A stretch of 64,000 bases of DNA, taken from Tupaia tana (lineage: Eukaryota > Chordata > Mammalia > Scandentia > Tupaiidae). The position numbers and the translations under genes are program-made. Position 1 is the stretch's first letter, and each line of letters starts with the position of its first letter. The stretch is from contig JAKSZU010000004.1 in assembly GCA_026018925.1 (NCBI GenBank), forward strand, positions 112,007,489 through 112,071,488. Reading direction: 5' to 3'. Positions 1-13,600 of the stretch are shown here, piece after piece. Under the pieces are notes generated by a model. That model ran no database searches. It was not told where the DNA came from and saw only the letters and a list, made by a program, of their open reading frames with translations.

Positions 1-49
1 CGAATGAGAGTCTCCTCCATACTAGATAGGAGATTGCTTTGAATCAGCT

Positions 50-541
50 TTTTAGTTTTTGCTAGAGAGCGTGTGTGTTCACCAGAGAGAGGAGAGGATA
101 TGCCCATGGAGAGTAGTCATGCCACAGTCTCTCCTCCATCTCACCCTCCTTCCAGGATTTCAGGCACACACGTATACTCACCAGTGTGTTTCTCAAACTG
201 CTGGGTCCGGGACTTGGACTGTACAGCTGGTTGTGTGGAATCTGGCTGCCTTAGCCAGTAGGCCACAGAACCGGCACTGAATCAGCTTTTTTTTCTCTCC
301 CCTTTAAGTTTTGATCTAGGGTGGGCATGCTACCAGAGGGAAACAGAGCAGGAGACAGAGGGAAAGTGAGAAATCAACCCCCGCTTGGGGCATGGCCATT
401 CCATAGTCCTCCTTCCTCCATTCTCCTCCTGGGACTCTGGGCACGCACACACACATGCCCAGAGTGTTTTCCAAGCCACTGAACCGTGAAGCAGACCATG
501 TGAGATCCAGCTGCCTTAATTACCACACCACTTGTTGGACC
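50..541 (-). mobile_element. Two diverged tRNA-derived SINEs in tandem
   Basis: Two minus-oriented copies (about 50-277 and 285-541) carry the family pattern seen in reverse: an A/T-rich 3' tail, an 'agagaca' block, 'ccattctcctc', 'gggcacgcac', a tRNA-like head and a terminal 'ggcccc/ggacccc'. The sequence AATCAGCTTT recurs at about 36, 280 and 545, consistent with target-site duplications from successive insertion. Confidence 0.7.
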
Positions 542-559
542 CCTAAATCAGCTTTCTAT

Positions 560-742
560 AAAAAGGATTTATTTAATTTTATTTATTGTTATTATTCCTA
601 ATTTTGCTGTAGGGCATGCATACTCACCTGAGAGAGACGGAGACAGACAGAGAGAGAGAAAGCCTCTAGGCCTGGAACTTGAACTGCGGCCGACCATGTG
701 AGAGTCCAGTGCCTTAACCACCACACCACCTGTGCTGGCCCC
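560..742 (-). mobile_element. Older short SINE subfamily
   Basis: A shorter, older relative of the main SINE: T/A-rich end, GA-rich block, then a reverse-oriented tRNA-like head ending 'accaccacaccacctgtgctggcccc'-like in two parts. It lacks the long middle section of the young copies. Confidence 0.6.
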
Positions 743-810
743 CAGGTCAGTTATTTTATTTTTTTTAAGAATTATGTTATTTAACTTTATTTACCTATTT
801 TTTCTTTTCT

Positions 811-1067
811 TTTTTTGGAGAGGTTTTTGCTATAGGGCGTGTGCGCTCGCCAGCCAGACAGAGACAGACAGAGAGACAGAAAGCGAGAAATCACCCCCCA
901 GGGGGGATGGCCACGCCACAATCCCTTCTCCTCCATTGTCCTCTCGGGATCTTGGGCACGTACGCACATGCGCCCGGCGTGAGTTTAAGCCACCAGGTCC
1001 GGGACTCAAACCGCGGTCGACTACGTGGGAGTCCAGCGACATAGCCATTACGCTAACTGCTAGTCCC
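811..1067 (-). mobile_element. Young tRNA-derived SINE inserted in an older SINE
   Basis: Near-consensus copy in reverse orientation: 'ggagaggtttttgctataggg' region, CT-tail complement, and a head with box B complement. It interrupts an older element (about 755-810 and 1068-1222). The flanks share ATTTACCTATTTT (about 790-802 and 1070-1082), a clear target-site duplication. Confidence 0.85.
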
Positions 1068-1443
1068 TATTTACCTATTTTAATTTAACCAGAGAGGAAC
1101 AGAGTGAGAGAGAGAGAGAATGAGAGAGGGAAAGTGAGAAAGCAAGCTGCCAGCTCTGGGACTTGAACTGTAGTTGCCATGTGGGAGTCCAGTGCCCTTA
1201 ACCACCATGCCACCTGCCAGCCCTCCAAATCAGTTACTTAATCAACATTTCAAAGTCTTCAGGCTTCAAAATAATGAACACACCCACTACAGGCAGGCCG
1301 ACCTGGCATCTTTGTTGTGGCACTTTTGTAGCTGGGGTCTCCACCTGGCCTGCGGGGTGAGCGTGGACTCAGGTTCCTGTGGGCAGAATGTTTTTTAATT
1401 GTGTTTGGATTTTGAACTCTCAAGTTAATACTTCTTTGCTTGG

Positions 1444-1712
1444 CTTTTTTTTTTTTTTTTTTTGGAGAGGTTTTTGCTATAGGGCATGTGCACTCGCCAG
1501 ACAGAGAGAGACAGAGAGACAGAAAGCAAGAAATCACCCCCCAGGGGGGATGGCCACGCCACAATCACTTCTCCTCCATTCTCCTCTCGGGATCCTGGGC
1601 ACGCACGCACACGCTCCCGGCGTGAGTTTTAAGCCATCGGGTCCGGGATGCGAACCGCGGTCGACTACGTGGGAGTCCAGCAACATAGCCATTACGCTAA
1701 CTGCTGGTCCCT
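1444..1712 (-). mobile_element. Young tRNA-derived SINE
   Basis: Near-consensus minus-oriented copy. It opens with a T19 run (complement of the poly-A tail) and ends in 'taactgctggtccc', the complement of the tRNA-like 5' end. Confidence 0.85.
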
Positions 1713-2254
1713 CTTGGCATGTTCTTCTATATCTTTATGATATCTTTAGGAAGGAATGAATCTAAGCTATAGTTTAGTCCATGGTAACCTTGATTTTTAG
1801 CATTGCTTTGTCATCTGCACAGTAGGTACACACATTGAGAAACTGCTGAAGCTCAGGAAATTGTTGCTTATTTAAACAACTGACCACACAAAAGTTCAAG
1901 GAAAGAAATTTCTGGAACCACATGGCCAGCAGAGAAGAGGGCCCGAGTGATCTCTATCCCACACACTCAAGTCTGTGCTGGCTTCTTTGCAGCCCATCAG
2001 GGTTTAACCTAATGAGGGGCTGGTGGGTGTAACTGGAGGGGACATGCATCCTGGGCATAAAGACCTGGACTGTCCCTGGGGCAGAATGGTTAAGCCCTGA
2101 GCAAACGCCGGATCCCATGTGGCTGACCACGATTTCAGTCTCGTCCCCCTCAGCTTGAAACACATGGCAGGTATGTGTACATGCCCAAGGTCCTGACTGG
2201 ATGAAGAATGAAGAATTGGAGGAAAAAGGATTGTGGCCCTACTGGGGTGTGTGT

Positions 2255-2355
2255 GTGCACATTCTCTCTCTCTCTCTCTGTCTGTGTGTGCACATTCTCT
2301 CTCTCTCTCTGTGTGTGTGTGTGTGCACATTCTCTCTCTGTCTGTGTGTGCACAT
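2255..2355. repeat. (TC)n/(TG)n simple repeat
   Basis: Alternating blocks of TCTCTC and TGTGTG separated by 'gcacattc', repeated four times. Ordinary intronic microsatellite. Confidence 0.9.
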
Positions 2356-4431
2356 GCCCTCTGGCATTAAAAAAATCAGCGTAGCCACTATTCTGTTGAG
2401 ACTGAGACAGCTCTTCTTTGTTGTATGAAAAGTACCTTCTTTGTCTTTTTGGGGGAGGAGTTGCAGCTTGACACTTTGTCAGGAACTCTCTGAGCAGCAG
2501 TGCTGGCGTTGGAGCTGGCTGTGAGAGAGGGTATTGGAAATGAAAATCTGGGAGCTTCTGAGGTGTGCGGTTTTGCACAGGTGAGCCTTCTTGGTTTACA
2601 GCAGGCATTTATTGGGCCAGGGCCTAGGTGCGGGGCCTCAGTGCTGAGGGTGTGGCTGTGTTTCAGCAGCAGCTCGAGGCCTGCCCGGGCCAAAGGTAAC
2701 TCCTGAGCTGAACTATCAGCCCTGTAGGACATGGGCTGGGAAGCCGCGAGGGGGCCAGAACGATGGGGGTGGGGAACGGGGCTAGTCTGAGTCTAGGCAG
2801 GAGACCACAAAGACAGGCAGTGAGGGGCGAGTGGGGAGTTCACTGTAGGGCAGCATAGCCTGGTCTTGGTTCCTGGAGAGGGTGGGGTTGGCTCTGGGGA
2901 CTGGAGTCACTGGAACAGCATTTCTTATCCTTGTTCTGGGTGTTTTGATTTTTACGAGAAAAAGAGTGAAGCACACGCAGACAGGCCTTGTTGACAGGGT
3001 CTGGATGTGGAGTGATCTGCCCGGCTTCCCCGCTCGCTGTGGTTACAGGAGCCACAGCTGCACTGGGAGTGATCACATTGCCTCGGGAACCAAACCTGGG
3101 TCTCCCATGTGACTCCCAGCACTGCCGTGGCTGGGTCTGCTCTGGGTGTGTTAACTAGACGGGCGCCTTTTAGGACACCGCGCAGGTTTTAAGCACTTGG
3201 GCACTAATCAGCACAATACTGGCTCTTACTTCCTTTTAAATGAGCGAGTCTCAGTCAGGTGCTATTGTAAGAAGAGCTGTAACAGACACTCTCTCTCAGG
3301 GCGAGGGCAGGTGCTCCTCTCCATCCAGCCGCGTGTTGCTTCTGGGTACCCACACCTGGGCCTAGCCTCTCACTGCCCACAGGAGCCCTCCCTCCATGGA
3401 GAAGGCAGACCGTAAGCAGGACTGCAGATCTGCACGGGCTGCAGTGAGATGGATGGAGGCAGTGTCCCACCTTAGGGACCTGTGACTTCCTGCAAGAGGC
3501 ATTGTGGTCTGGTCAAGAGAGGACGGTAGTGCAGAGGCTGCCCGGAGGGCCGGCAGAGGAGCTCGTACGGGGGGGGTGCAGGAAGTGGCTCCGCTCCTCT
3601 GGTTTAGGGTGTGTGCCACAGGGGAGGAGGCAGTGAGGGGGTGCTGCCCCGTGCTTTGGGACTGGGGGCAGGCAGAGCAGATGGACGGGGCCAGGCTCCA
3701 GGCAGGACTCAGGGTGGAGGTGTAGAGGGGCTGGTGGGTGTGAGGGTGGGCAGCTACCCAGGAGATGTGGGACGGTGACTGTCGGTTCTAGTTCCAGCAG
3801 CTGATGCTGCCTGGGGAGGGCTCGGTTCAGAATGTGGGTTACTCTGGGAGGTAGAGTTGCCCCTGGGCTGTTGCCCTTGGAGGTTGGGGCTGGTGGACCC
3901 CTCCAGGGTGTGATGCCGTGGATTCGGGGAGGGCAAATGAGTGTGTGGGTCCCCGATGGAGAGCGAGCAGGGGCCCAGGGAGAGAGGAGAAGGAGGAACC
4001 CTCAGAGGAGACCCTTCAGAGAGATAGGTGAGCAGGAGAATGGCCATCAGGAGCCCAGGGTGGGGCTGTTGAAGGTGGGGTTGACGGTAAGGTGACCCGC
4101 GGCAGGGGCTGGTCTTGGTAGTGGCCTAGGAATGGTGTGCAGCACTGAGCCCAGCAGGAGGGTTCTGTGAGGGAGTGGCACTGCGGGTGCGGTGAGGTGA
4201 GGTGCTCACGTCCTGTACATACAACCCAGCCTTTTCCGTGGCATTTGTTTTTGGACGTAGGCCTGATTCTGTCACTTACACTATAAATCTTGAACTTCCC
4301 GGGCGTGTGGCCTTTGCAAGACTGGTGAACTTCTGCAGAAACGTTTAGGTCCTTCTGAAGGCCTCACGTTGACTTAGGCGACAACTCAGCCTTGGCATCG
4401 CAGACGCCCTCACCAGCCCGTCTTCCTGTAG

Positions 4432-4614
4432 GTGCTGAAGGTCGCCATCCTGGCCGAGAAGTACGCCGTCGACTACACGTGGTACGTGGACACCATCCTG
4501 AACCTGATCCGGATTGCGGGCGACTACGTGAGCGAAGAGGTGTGGTACCGAGTCATTCAGATCGTCATCAACCGTGACGATGTGCAGGGCTACGCCGCCA
4601 AGACCGTGTTTGAG
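4432..4614 (+). CDS. AP2A2: AP2A2 coding exon (trunk)
   Basis: 183 nt, phase 0 to 0. It begins after 'cttcctgtag' and ends before 'gtatga'. It encodes the trunk segment starting [17 protein letters not shown] and ending AAKTVFE, highly conserved in alpha-adaptins. Confidence 0.96.
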
Positions 4615-7600
4615 GTATGAGCAGCAGGAGCCGTGTCAGGGGCCGGGGCGTCCTCGAGGGCGCCCTCCTGAGCTCTTCCAAGTGGGGGTGCCGGGGTTCT
4701 CCCTGCTCGTGCCATCAGCCATTCGCGAGGCTGGGCTCCACTGTGGAGGCCCCCACTGAGCCTCACTTTCCTCCTAGTCCGCGGGTCAGGTACTTCTGGC
4801 TCTCAAGGGGCCACCCGGGAGAACCGCCCAGGGTCCAGCTTGACCGGCCTGCGTGTGAGAACACACATGGGCCTCCCGTGGTGGACTTGGCCTTCTTCCC
4901 TGGCCAGGCTGGACAGGGGGCTTGGTGTGGCTGTGTGGACGCTGGTGTGTGCCGGGAGGCAGCCTGGCCTGGGCGGCAGTGTCCTCGGGGATCCCTGCCT
5001 CTGCGAGGCTTGCTGCTGGGTGACGGGTCTGCAGGAGGAGCTGAGGGAGGCAGAGAGGGCCCGGAGTCGGGGCTCTCAGATGGAAGGCGCTCCAGCTGCC
5101 TGTCGTCCGTCACAGCGGCACACCTCGTTGCCTGCCTCTTCTGTGCCGCGGCTCACGGTCTTTGTGGTCTCACAGGCTCTTCAGGCCCCAGCGTGCCACG
5201 AGAACCTGGTCAAAGTGGGCGGCTACATCTTGGGAGAGTTCGGGAACCTGATAGCCGGGGACCCGAGATCCAGGTGAGAGGCCTCTGGGAGGTAGCCGGG
5301 TGTGCGCGTCTGAGCAGGCCTCGCTGCCTGCCCCTGCCCCGCTGGTCCGGGTAGAAGGAGCAGGCCCTGCCCCCCTCGCCCCGCTGGTCCGGGTAGAAGG
5401 AGCAGGCCCCGTGCCCCCTCGCCCCGCTGGTCTGGGTAGAAGGAGCAGGCCCTGCCCCTCTCGCCCCGCTGGTCCGGGTAGAAGGAGCAGGCCCTCTGGT
5501 GCTTGTTAGGGCAGCCTGGAGGCAGGACTGGGCGTCACCGCTGGGTCCGGCAAAACCACTTCTACTCTGAATTCAGACATCCTTTTATTCTCCTTAAAAC
5601 AGTATCAAGGGGGAACCAGCAGTTAGTGTAATGGCTATGTCGCTGGACTCCCACGTAGTCGACCTTGGTTTGCGTCCCAGACCCGGTGGCTTAAACTTAC
5701 GCCGGGCATGTGTGCACAAGATCCCTAGAGGAGACTGGAGGAGAAGGGATTGCGGCATGGCCATCCCCCCTGGGGGGTGATTTCTCGCTTTCTGTCTCTC
5801 TGTCTCTCTCTGTCTGTCTGGTGAGTGCATGTACCCTATGGCAAAAACCTCTCCAAAAAAAAAAAGAAAGAAAGAAAAAAACCAATACCAAAGGACCAGC
5901 AGATGGCGTAATAGTTATGTTGCTGGACTCCCATGTGGTCGACTGTGGTTCAAGTCCTGGACCTGGCAGCTTAAAACTCAGGTCAGGTGTGAGTGTATGT
6001 TTGCCCCAACTCCTGAGAGGAGAGTGGAGGGACTGTGCCGTAGCCATGCCCCCTGGGGGGTGGTTTCTTGCTTTTTGTCTCTCTCTCATGCGTGCGAGTG
6101 CACAATGTTTTATAGCAAAAAATCTCTTTCTAAAAAAGAAAACAATACCAAAAAGGGGACCCTAGTGGAGAATGTGGAACTGTGCTCAGATGGCTAGCGT
6201 TCTTGGGAAGGTTTGCAATCAGATCTCAAACAGGACCTCTGTGCCTCATGAAGGCTTCTGGGTTAGCAGAGGGGTCCTCCCCACTGTCCCGCTGCTGCAG
6301 ACACTCGGATGGACTCATCGCCAGGCCGAGGGCCCAGTGGCCTTTGAGACGAGCGGTAATGTTTGCTGTCTCCTCTCTGTGCCTCCCTGCCCTGCCTCAG
6401 CCCTCTGATCCAGTTCAACCTGCTCCACTCCAAGTTCCACCTGTGCAGTGTCCCCACCCGTGCACTCCTGCTATCCACCTACATCAAATTCGTGAACCTC
6501 TTCCCGGAGGTGAAGGCCACCATTCAGGACGTGCTGCGCAGCGACAGCCAGCTGAGGAACGCCGATGTGGAGCTGCAGCAGCGGGCCGTGGAGTACCTGC
6601 GGCTCAGCTCCATCGCCAGCACTGACATCCTGGTGGGTAACGTCCTCCACGGCACCACTGGGCTGGGCGTCGCGGCTCTGAACCAGGCTGACCCTTTGTT
6701 TTTTCCAACCAGGCGACCGTCCTGGAGGAGATGCCCCCGTTCCCGGAGCGGGAGTCCTCCATCCTGGCAAAGCTCAAGAAGAAGAAGGGCCCGAGCACAG
6801 TGACAGACCTAGAAGAGACCAAGCGGGAGAGGAGTGTGGACGTGAACGGGGGCCCCGAGCCTGCCCCAGCCAGCGCCAGTGCCGTGGTGGGTCCCCACCC
6901 TGAGCCCAGCAACGCATTTACCCCTCAGGGAGAGGGTCTTGTCAGCCAGCAGAGCGTGCCAAGCCCAGTGACAGCCCTGCGCTCGAGGCGACCCGCGGGC
7001 TCCGTGCCCTGCACCTGGGGCCTCCACGGTTGTGCTGCCCCAGAGGGACGGTGTCTCTGCTAGATGCATGCTTCAGACCATTCCCTCGGGCTGAGCCGCT
7101 CCCCTGTCCTCTGTCCTCTCCTGGCTCTTTTGTCTCAGGAGTGTGGTCACCCCCGTCTGCAGGGCTGTACGGGAGCCTATCCACATGCTCCGTGGGTCAG
7201 AGTGGACCCGCCTTGCTCTGTTCGCAGACGTTTCCTGTCGTGAGTTGAGAGGGCAGGTTTGCCTTTTATGTGTGACGTGCTGAGGATATCCACACGCAGG
7301 AAGCTGTGTCCTTGATGCCGCTTCAGGGGAAATGTCTTCTGGAGCTTGCTCTGGTTTCCTTCTGCTCCCCAGGTGGAGCGGGCACTCTGAGAGCAGGCGC
7401 CTGACCTTGCCATGCCCCGCCTGTGTCCCCTCCCAGGACGGGCTCTGTCTCGGATGTATGGCTTTCTGTTTGTCCGGTTAGGTGGAACCCTGGAGAGCTC
7501 TGCTCCGTCTCCGGGAGGCCGGCCCAGTGACGGCAGTCCAAGCCGCTCGGTGCATCAGGCAGCAGCAGGACAGGCTCCCGGGACCTTGGTTTGTTGGTCA

Positions 7601-10600
7601 AGAGCGTGCGTGTCCACGTCTGTGCTCCTTGATGGGGCCTGTGCCCCCTGCTGAGCCTCTTGCCCCATGGGCTGAGGGGTACTGGGAGGAGGCAGGAGCT
7701 GTGTCCAGCTGGTGCCCCATACCTCTCCAGGTACCTCTCCTCCCCGATCAGGGTCCCACGTGCAGCCCACTGCCATCCGTGGCCCTGATACCTTTTATTG
7801 GCAGGTGAACCCATCTTGACACACGTCTGGGTTTGCCGGGGACATCCTCTCAGTGGCTTCCGACAGTTTAAATTGCATGAAGAATTGAATTTTGGAATGA
7901 ATGTTTTGTCTCCAGTGGTCTTCTTGTCTTCTTGTCTTCTTGCCTTCTTGCCTGGGGAGTATAACGGGGTGGTTTTTCAAAGCCATGGGTGTTTTCTAAC
8001 GTGCCGTGTAGAACCAGAGAACTGGGCCTTTGTGCCTGTCCTCAGGGAGGTCATGATCAGGTGCCCGAGAGCAGGGCCACCCACTGGCCTGGAACACGTC
8101 TGTCCCTTCCCTGGGTGTCCGATGCTAGGTTTTGACGGGGTCATGGAGGTCATCCTAGATTGGACTGGCGAAGGGACACAGCTTTCTGGAGTGTGCATGA
8201 GGGCTTATGGATAACCTGGCGCTGAGGTGGCCAGAGCTGGGGCACTGGACAGCAGCTTCTCTCTGGAGCCCTGTCAGCGGCAGCGCTGCCCTGCAGAGAG
8301 GAGGCCACGAACACGGGAGGTCGCCGTGCTGGGAGTCTCACTGCCGGCTCTCAGGGAGGTCAGCATGAAGACTTCGGGAAGAACTGAGCTTGTCTCACCC
8401 AGGGAAGGGCTCTGGGTGTGCTCATTCCTCTCCAGCGCTCTGGCTTCATGAGTGCGCCCTTCCGTGAGCTCGGAGGGAGCCGTGAGAAGGGCTGTCTGTC
8501 CTTACTTGGTTCTTACTTGAGTTTTCCTGCCCACGTCGGCCCTGAGCAGTGCAGTGCGCGTGTGTCCCTGGCCTCCGGTGTGGCCTCCGTGGACCTGAGA
8601 TCTAGGCCTGGCACTGGCTAAGTGGCTTAGCAGGAATAGACGAGAGCTTCCTGATCTGATGTGAGCCGCACGCTGCTCCCTGCAAAGATGGGGCTTCAGC
8701 AAATCTGTGTTTCCACGGGACTTGCTGCCTTGGGGGTCCCTCTTTGGGGTTACTCAGGTTAAGTTTTCTGCCTGCGGGCTGTGTGCTTTCTTCCTGAGGG
8801 CAGGGTGCACCCAGCAGGTGGGTGCTTGGTAAGTAGATGTGGTGTGGGCAGGTGGTCTCCTTCTGAGCCGAGAGCTTGTGGGGCTGTGGGTTTCAGTATC
8901 GTCCTGTGGTTTCCCGTTCGTGCTTAGTACTCGGGACTGGGGGCTGCAATGCGAGACCCCTTCCCGAGGGGGAGACTTGGTGTTCTGCTGGCTAAATTCT
9001 CATCTTGACCTTTCTGCATCAGCTGTAGGGGAGGCCCTGCCTCAAGGTGAAAGGTCGTGGCACCTTACGTTTTGGTGTAACACTGGCCGAGATATCGCTT
9101 ATTGAAGATCATAGATGATGCCAGAACATTTTCCTTTTCCTTTTTTAAGAGAGATTTTTGCTATAAGGCACATGTGTTCACTGGAGAGACAGTCAGAAAG
9201 TGAGAAATCACCCCCTGAGGGGGTGGCCATCCCAAAGTCCCTTCTCCTCCATTCTCCTCTCAGGATCTTGGGCATGCACGCACATGCACCCGCCAGGCCT
9301 AGGACTTGAAAGTCAGGCCTAGGGCTGACTTTGTGGGAGCCCAGCGACGTAACCATTATGCAATCTGCTGTCCCAACATTTTCTTTATTCTTTGTAAAAA
9401 TGTGCCCTCCTCATATGTGCTGAGGTACACGTGGGTCTTGGCGCCTGGGCTGGGTGGGCATGCTCAGGGCACACACTCAGAATGCCTGATGCTGTGCCTG
9501 GGCCCCGGCTCACACAGCATCAGGCCAACATGGCTGCTGGTGGGGGATCCGCATTCCCCACTGAGTGGGCGTAGTGGGCGCTCTGTGTGGAGGAGCCGCG
9601 TTCCCCACTGAGTGGGCGTAGGGCGCGCTCTGTGTGGAGGAGCCGCGTTCCCCACTGAGTGGGCGTAGTGGGCGCTCTGTGTGGGGGATCGGCGTTCCCC
9701 ACTGAGTGGGCTTAGTGGGCGCTCTGTGTGGAGGAGCCGCGTTCCCCACTGAGTGGGCGTAGGGCGCGCTCTGTGTGGAGGAGCCGCGTTCCCCACTGAG
9801 TGGGCGTAGTGGGCGCTCTGTGTGGGGGATCGGCGTTCCCCACTGAGTGGGCGTAGTGGGCGCTCTGTGTGGAGGAGCCGCGTTCCCCACTGAGTGGGCA
9901 TAGTGGGCGCTCTGTGTGGGGGATCGGCGTTCCCCACTGAGTGGGCGTAGTGGGCGCTCTGTGTGGAGGAGCCGCGTTCCCCACTGAGTGGGCGTAGTGG
10001 GCGCTCTGTGTGGGGGATCGGCGTTCCCCACTGAGTGGGCGTAGGGGGCGCTCTGTGTGGGGGATCCGCGTTCCCCACTGAGTGGGCGTAGGGGGCGCTC
10101 TGTGTGGAGGAGCCGCGTTCCCCACTGAGTGGGCGTAGGGCGCGCTCTGTGTGGAGGAGCCGCGTTCCCCACTGAGTGGGCGTAGGGCGCGCTCTGTGTG
10201 GGGGATCCCCGTTCCCCACTGAGTGGGCGTAGTGGGCGCTCTGTGTGGAGGAGCCGCGTTCCCCACTGAGTGGGCGTAGGGGGCGCTCTGTGTGGAGGAG
10301 TCGCGTTCCCCACTGAGTGGGCGTAGGGCGCGCTCTGTGTGGGGGATCCGCGTTCCCCACTGAGTGGGCGTAGTGGGCGCTCTGTGTGGAGGAGCCGCGT
10401 TCCCCACTGAGTGGGCGTAGTGGGCGCTCTGTGTGGAGGAGCCGCGTTTCCCACTGAGTGGGCGTAGGGGGCGCTCTGTGTGGGGGATCGGCGTTCCCCA
10501 CTGAGTGGGCGTAGGGGGCGCTCTGTGTGGGGGATCCGCGTTCCCCACTGAGTGGGCGTAGTGGGCGCTCTGTGTGGAGGAGCCGCGTTCCCCACTGAGT

Positions 10601-13600
10601 GGGCGTAGGGCGCGCTCTGTGTGGAGGAGCCGCGTTCCCCACTGAGTGGGCGTAGTGGGCGCTCTGTGTGGGGGATCGGCGTTCCCCACTGAGTGGGCGT
10701 AGGGGGCGCTCTGTGTGGAGGAGCCGCGTTCCCCACTGAGTGGGCGTAGGGGGCGCTCTGTGTGGAGGAGCCGCGTTCTCCACTGAGTGGGCGTAGTGGG
10801 CGCTCTGTGTGGGGGAGCCGCGTTCCCCACTGAGGGGGCGCTCTGTGTGGGCGTAGGGGGCGCTCTGTGTGGGGGATCCGCGTTCCCCACTGAGTGGGCG
10901 TAGGGCGTTCCCCACTGAGTGGGCGTAGTGGGCGCTCTGTGTGAGTGGGCGTAGGGGGCGCTCTGTGTGGGGGAGCCGCTTTCCCCACTGAGTGGGCGTA
11001 GCCGCGTCCCACTGAGTGGCCGCGTTCCCCACTGAGTGGGCGTAGTGGGCGCTCTGTGTGGGGGAGCCGCGTTCCCCACTGAGTGGGCGTAGGGGGCGCT
11101 CTGTGTGGGGGATCCGCGTTCCCCACTGAGTGGGCGTAGGGCGCGCTCTGTGTGGAGGAGCCGCGTCCCCCACTGAGTGGGCGAGGGCGCGCTCTGTGTG
11201 GCCGCGTAGGGCGCGCTCTGTGTGGAGGAGCCGCGTTCCCCACTGAGTGGGCGTAGGGCGCGCTCTGTGTGGAGGAGCCGCGTTCCCCACTGAGTGGGTG
11301 TAGGGGGCGCTCTGTGTGTTCATTCCTGCTGCTGCTTCCGGAGGGAGGAGGTCAGCTGGTGCAGTCTGGCCACCGGGGAGCCCTCCCTGGGCAAGGTCCC
11401 AGGATTTGGAAGGATGAGGAGGCGGTGACAGGACATGGCAGAGCCAGCGGGTAGGGTGTGTGAAGACAGTGTGGCAGGGCCCTGCGGGCATCCTTGGGGG
11501 TTCTGCACAGGCTTGGTTTTGCAGTCTGTTGTAACGTTTGGGGTGGACATTTGATGTAACTGGACAGAAGGGGTCTTCTAGGGTAAGGAGCAGCTGAGGG
11601 CCAGGAGGTGGCAGGTAACTTTTATGCATGTTCACAGCCCTACTGATGACAGTGTCTGTGACACAGTGTAGGAGCAGCCACCTTCACAGTGGAGCTACCA
11701 GAGGTGTCAGGGAAGGCAGAGAACTGGGTGGCCCCAGCCCTGGCACTTCATATGTCAGACACTCTGCCACCTCCTCTTTGGCCCCTCCCCTTCTCTTGGG
11801 ACACGTGTGACCTTGTGCTCTTCAGCACTTTGCCCCCCACCCCGAGGTGTGCAGTCACTAGAGGCCAGAAGTCACCCCATCCTTGACCCCTCGTACCCGC
11901 AGAGGCCTGCCTTGCCCAAGGAGATGGCCTTTGTGCCAAGGCTCCCTGGGGCCCGGGCAGCCTCGAGGGGAGCCCAGTCAGACCCTACCCTCTTTACAGA
12001 GTGCGTGTTTTGTAGTCCCCTTCACCTTTAAGTAAAGCTCGCACATACTAACGCGTATACCTACACACGCAGTTTTTTATTTTTTTGCTATTGGGTGTGC
12101 ACGCTCACTGGAGACACAGAGAGAGAAATCACTCCTGCCCCCAGGGAAACATTCACACTTCAATCCCTTTTCCATTCTCTCCAGGATTTTTTTTTTTTAT
12201 ATATTTTTTGTTTTTAGAGAGATTTTGGCTATACAGCACATGTGAGAGACAGAAGAGAGAACGTGAGAAATCACCCCTGACTCCCCACCCCCCTGCATGG
12301 CCACACAGCAGTCTTGTCTCCTCCCATGATTCTGGGCATGCATATACACGCCCTGTGTGACTTTCAGCCTGCCGGGGCTGGAACTTGAACCGTGGCCAGT
12401 CATGTGGGAGTCCATCACCATAGTCACTACACTACCTGTTAGACTTTGGGCATGCACGCACACAGGCCCAATGTGGTTTTCAAGCCACTGGGTCCAGGAC
12501 TTGAACTGTAGTCGGCCATATGGGATCCAGTGCCATAAACATCATGCCATCAGCTGCGCCTCCCCCCCACACGCAATTTTTAAAAATACAGTTTAACAGA
12601 GAGAGAAGTAACGTTTGCTCTCACATACCCATGTCTCTGTGTCAGTTCTCGGTATGGCTCTGCTGGAAGGCAGGACGGCACACTCAGAGGCCTGGCCCCA
12701 GAGGCAGGGGCCTGGAGGGTGGGAAGGGCCAGCGCCGTGGCTGGGTATGGCCACGTGGTGGAGCAAGAACAGCCTCTCTCTGTTCACAGGGTAGGAAAAT
12801 GAGTGGAAATCTAGCAAAAACATCCATTGCTGGGCTTCCACTGATTAATATGTGAATTTAATGTAAATACTGTGTGAATAAATGGCGGTAGGATTTAGCC
12901 TCAAATCACTATGAACTGGGATTTTCACCTTTCTGAGTGTCCAGGCGTTTGGTCGTCTGAGACGAGGCACCGTGGTGGGACATCTCATCTCATATGCCAG
13001 TGGCATCACGCAGTCACAGCGAGGACCCGCCCTCAGCCATCTCTCCACGGGTGTACGGCGTCAGATGCGGGCCCCAACGGTGCCCTAGGTGCACAGGCGC
13101 TGGGCAGGGCTGGGGGGCACGGAGCCGAGCGCCTGCAGCTTGGCCATGCCCGGCATTGCGTGGAGCACAGGGCAGCTGCGCTGTTGGAGTGGGAGTGTGA
13201 GGCGCACGGAGCCCCTGCCGGTGTACCGTGTGAGCTTAACGTGACTTCACAGTAGCTTCTGCTTGTGCTTTTGCCCAGAACCAAAATACTATTTCCGAAG
13301 TCCATTCTGTAGACTTTGAAACTGCTTGCTCTCCATAACTAAGTAAAACTGAATGCTAAGAATGGCCCCTAGGTTCAGTATTGCTGGCCCATGATCCTGA
13401 CGAACTGAAGAGGACCAGGGTATGATAAGACTCTGTGCGTGTTTGTGTGCGTGTGCGTGTGTGTGCACACTAGTCTCTTCTTTCTCGTGTGTGCATATGC
13501 TTCTAGTCTCATGAATAAAATGAACTTAAAAAATAATAAAAATCTCACTATAAAAAAAGACAGATGTATCTTAATAAGTTACCTTTTCATGTTTTTCTAA

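Larger units (their letters stand above)
1..4431 (+). other. AP2A2: AP2A2 intron (3' part) with SINE cluster
   Basis: No exon is recognisable before 4432. The first 1.7 kb is packed with minus-oriented tRNA-derived SINEs, several nested. A mixed (TC)n/(TG)n simple repeat lies at 2255-2355. The rest, 2400-4431, is GC-rich unique sequence with no supported coding potential. Confidence 0.8.
5274..6400 (+). other. AP2A2: AP2A2 intron with two SINEs
   Basis: GT-AG intron of 1.1 kb. It contains the 42-bp minisatellite and two plus-oriented SINEs (5611-5881 and 5893-6140); nothing else is recognisable. Confidence 0.85.

Noticed and set aside
732-1088. Open frames of 60-120 codons containing 'YRACALA' or '[18 protein letters not shown]' motifs, seen at many places
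   Set aside because: These are translations of the SINE body and recur wherever a copy lies; not genes.
9464-11635. Minus-strand open frame of 723 codons over the 47-bp repeat
   Set aside because: It consists almost only of minisatellite translation, all three frames are open because 47 is not a multiple of 3, and it lies in an AP2A2 intron with no start context or homology.
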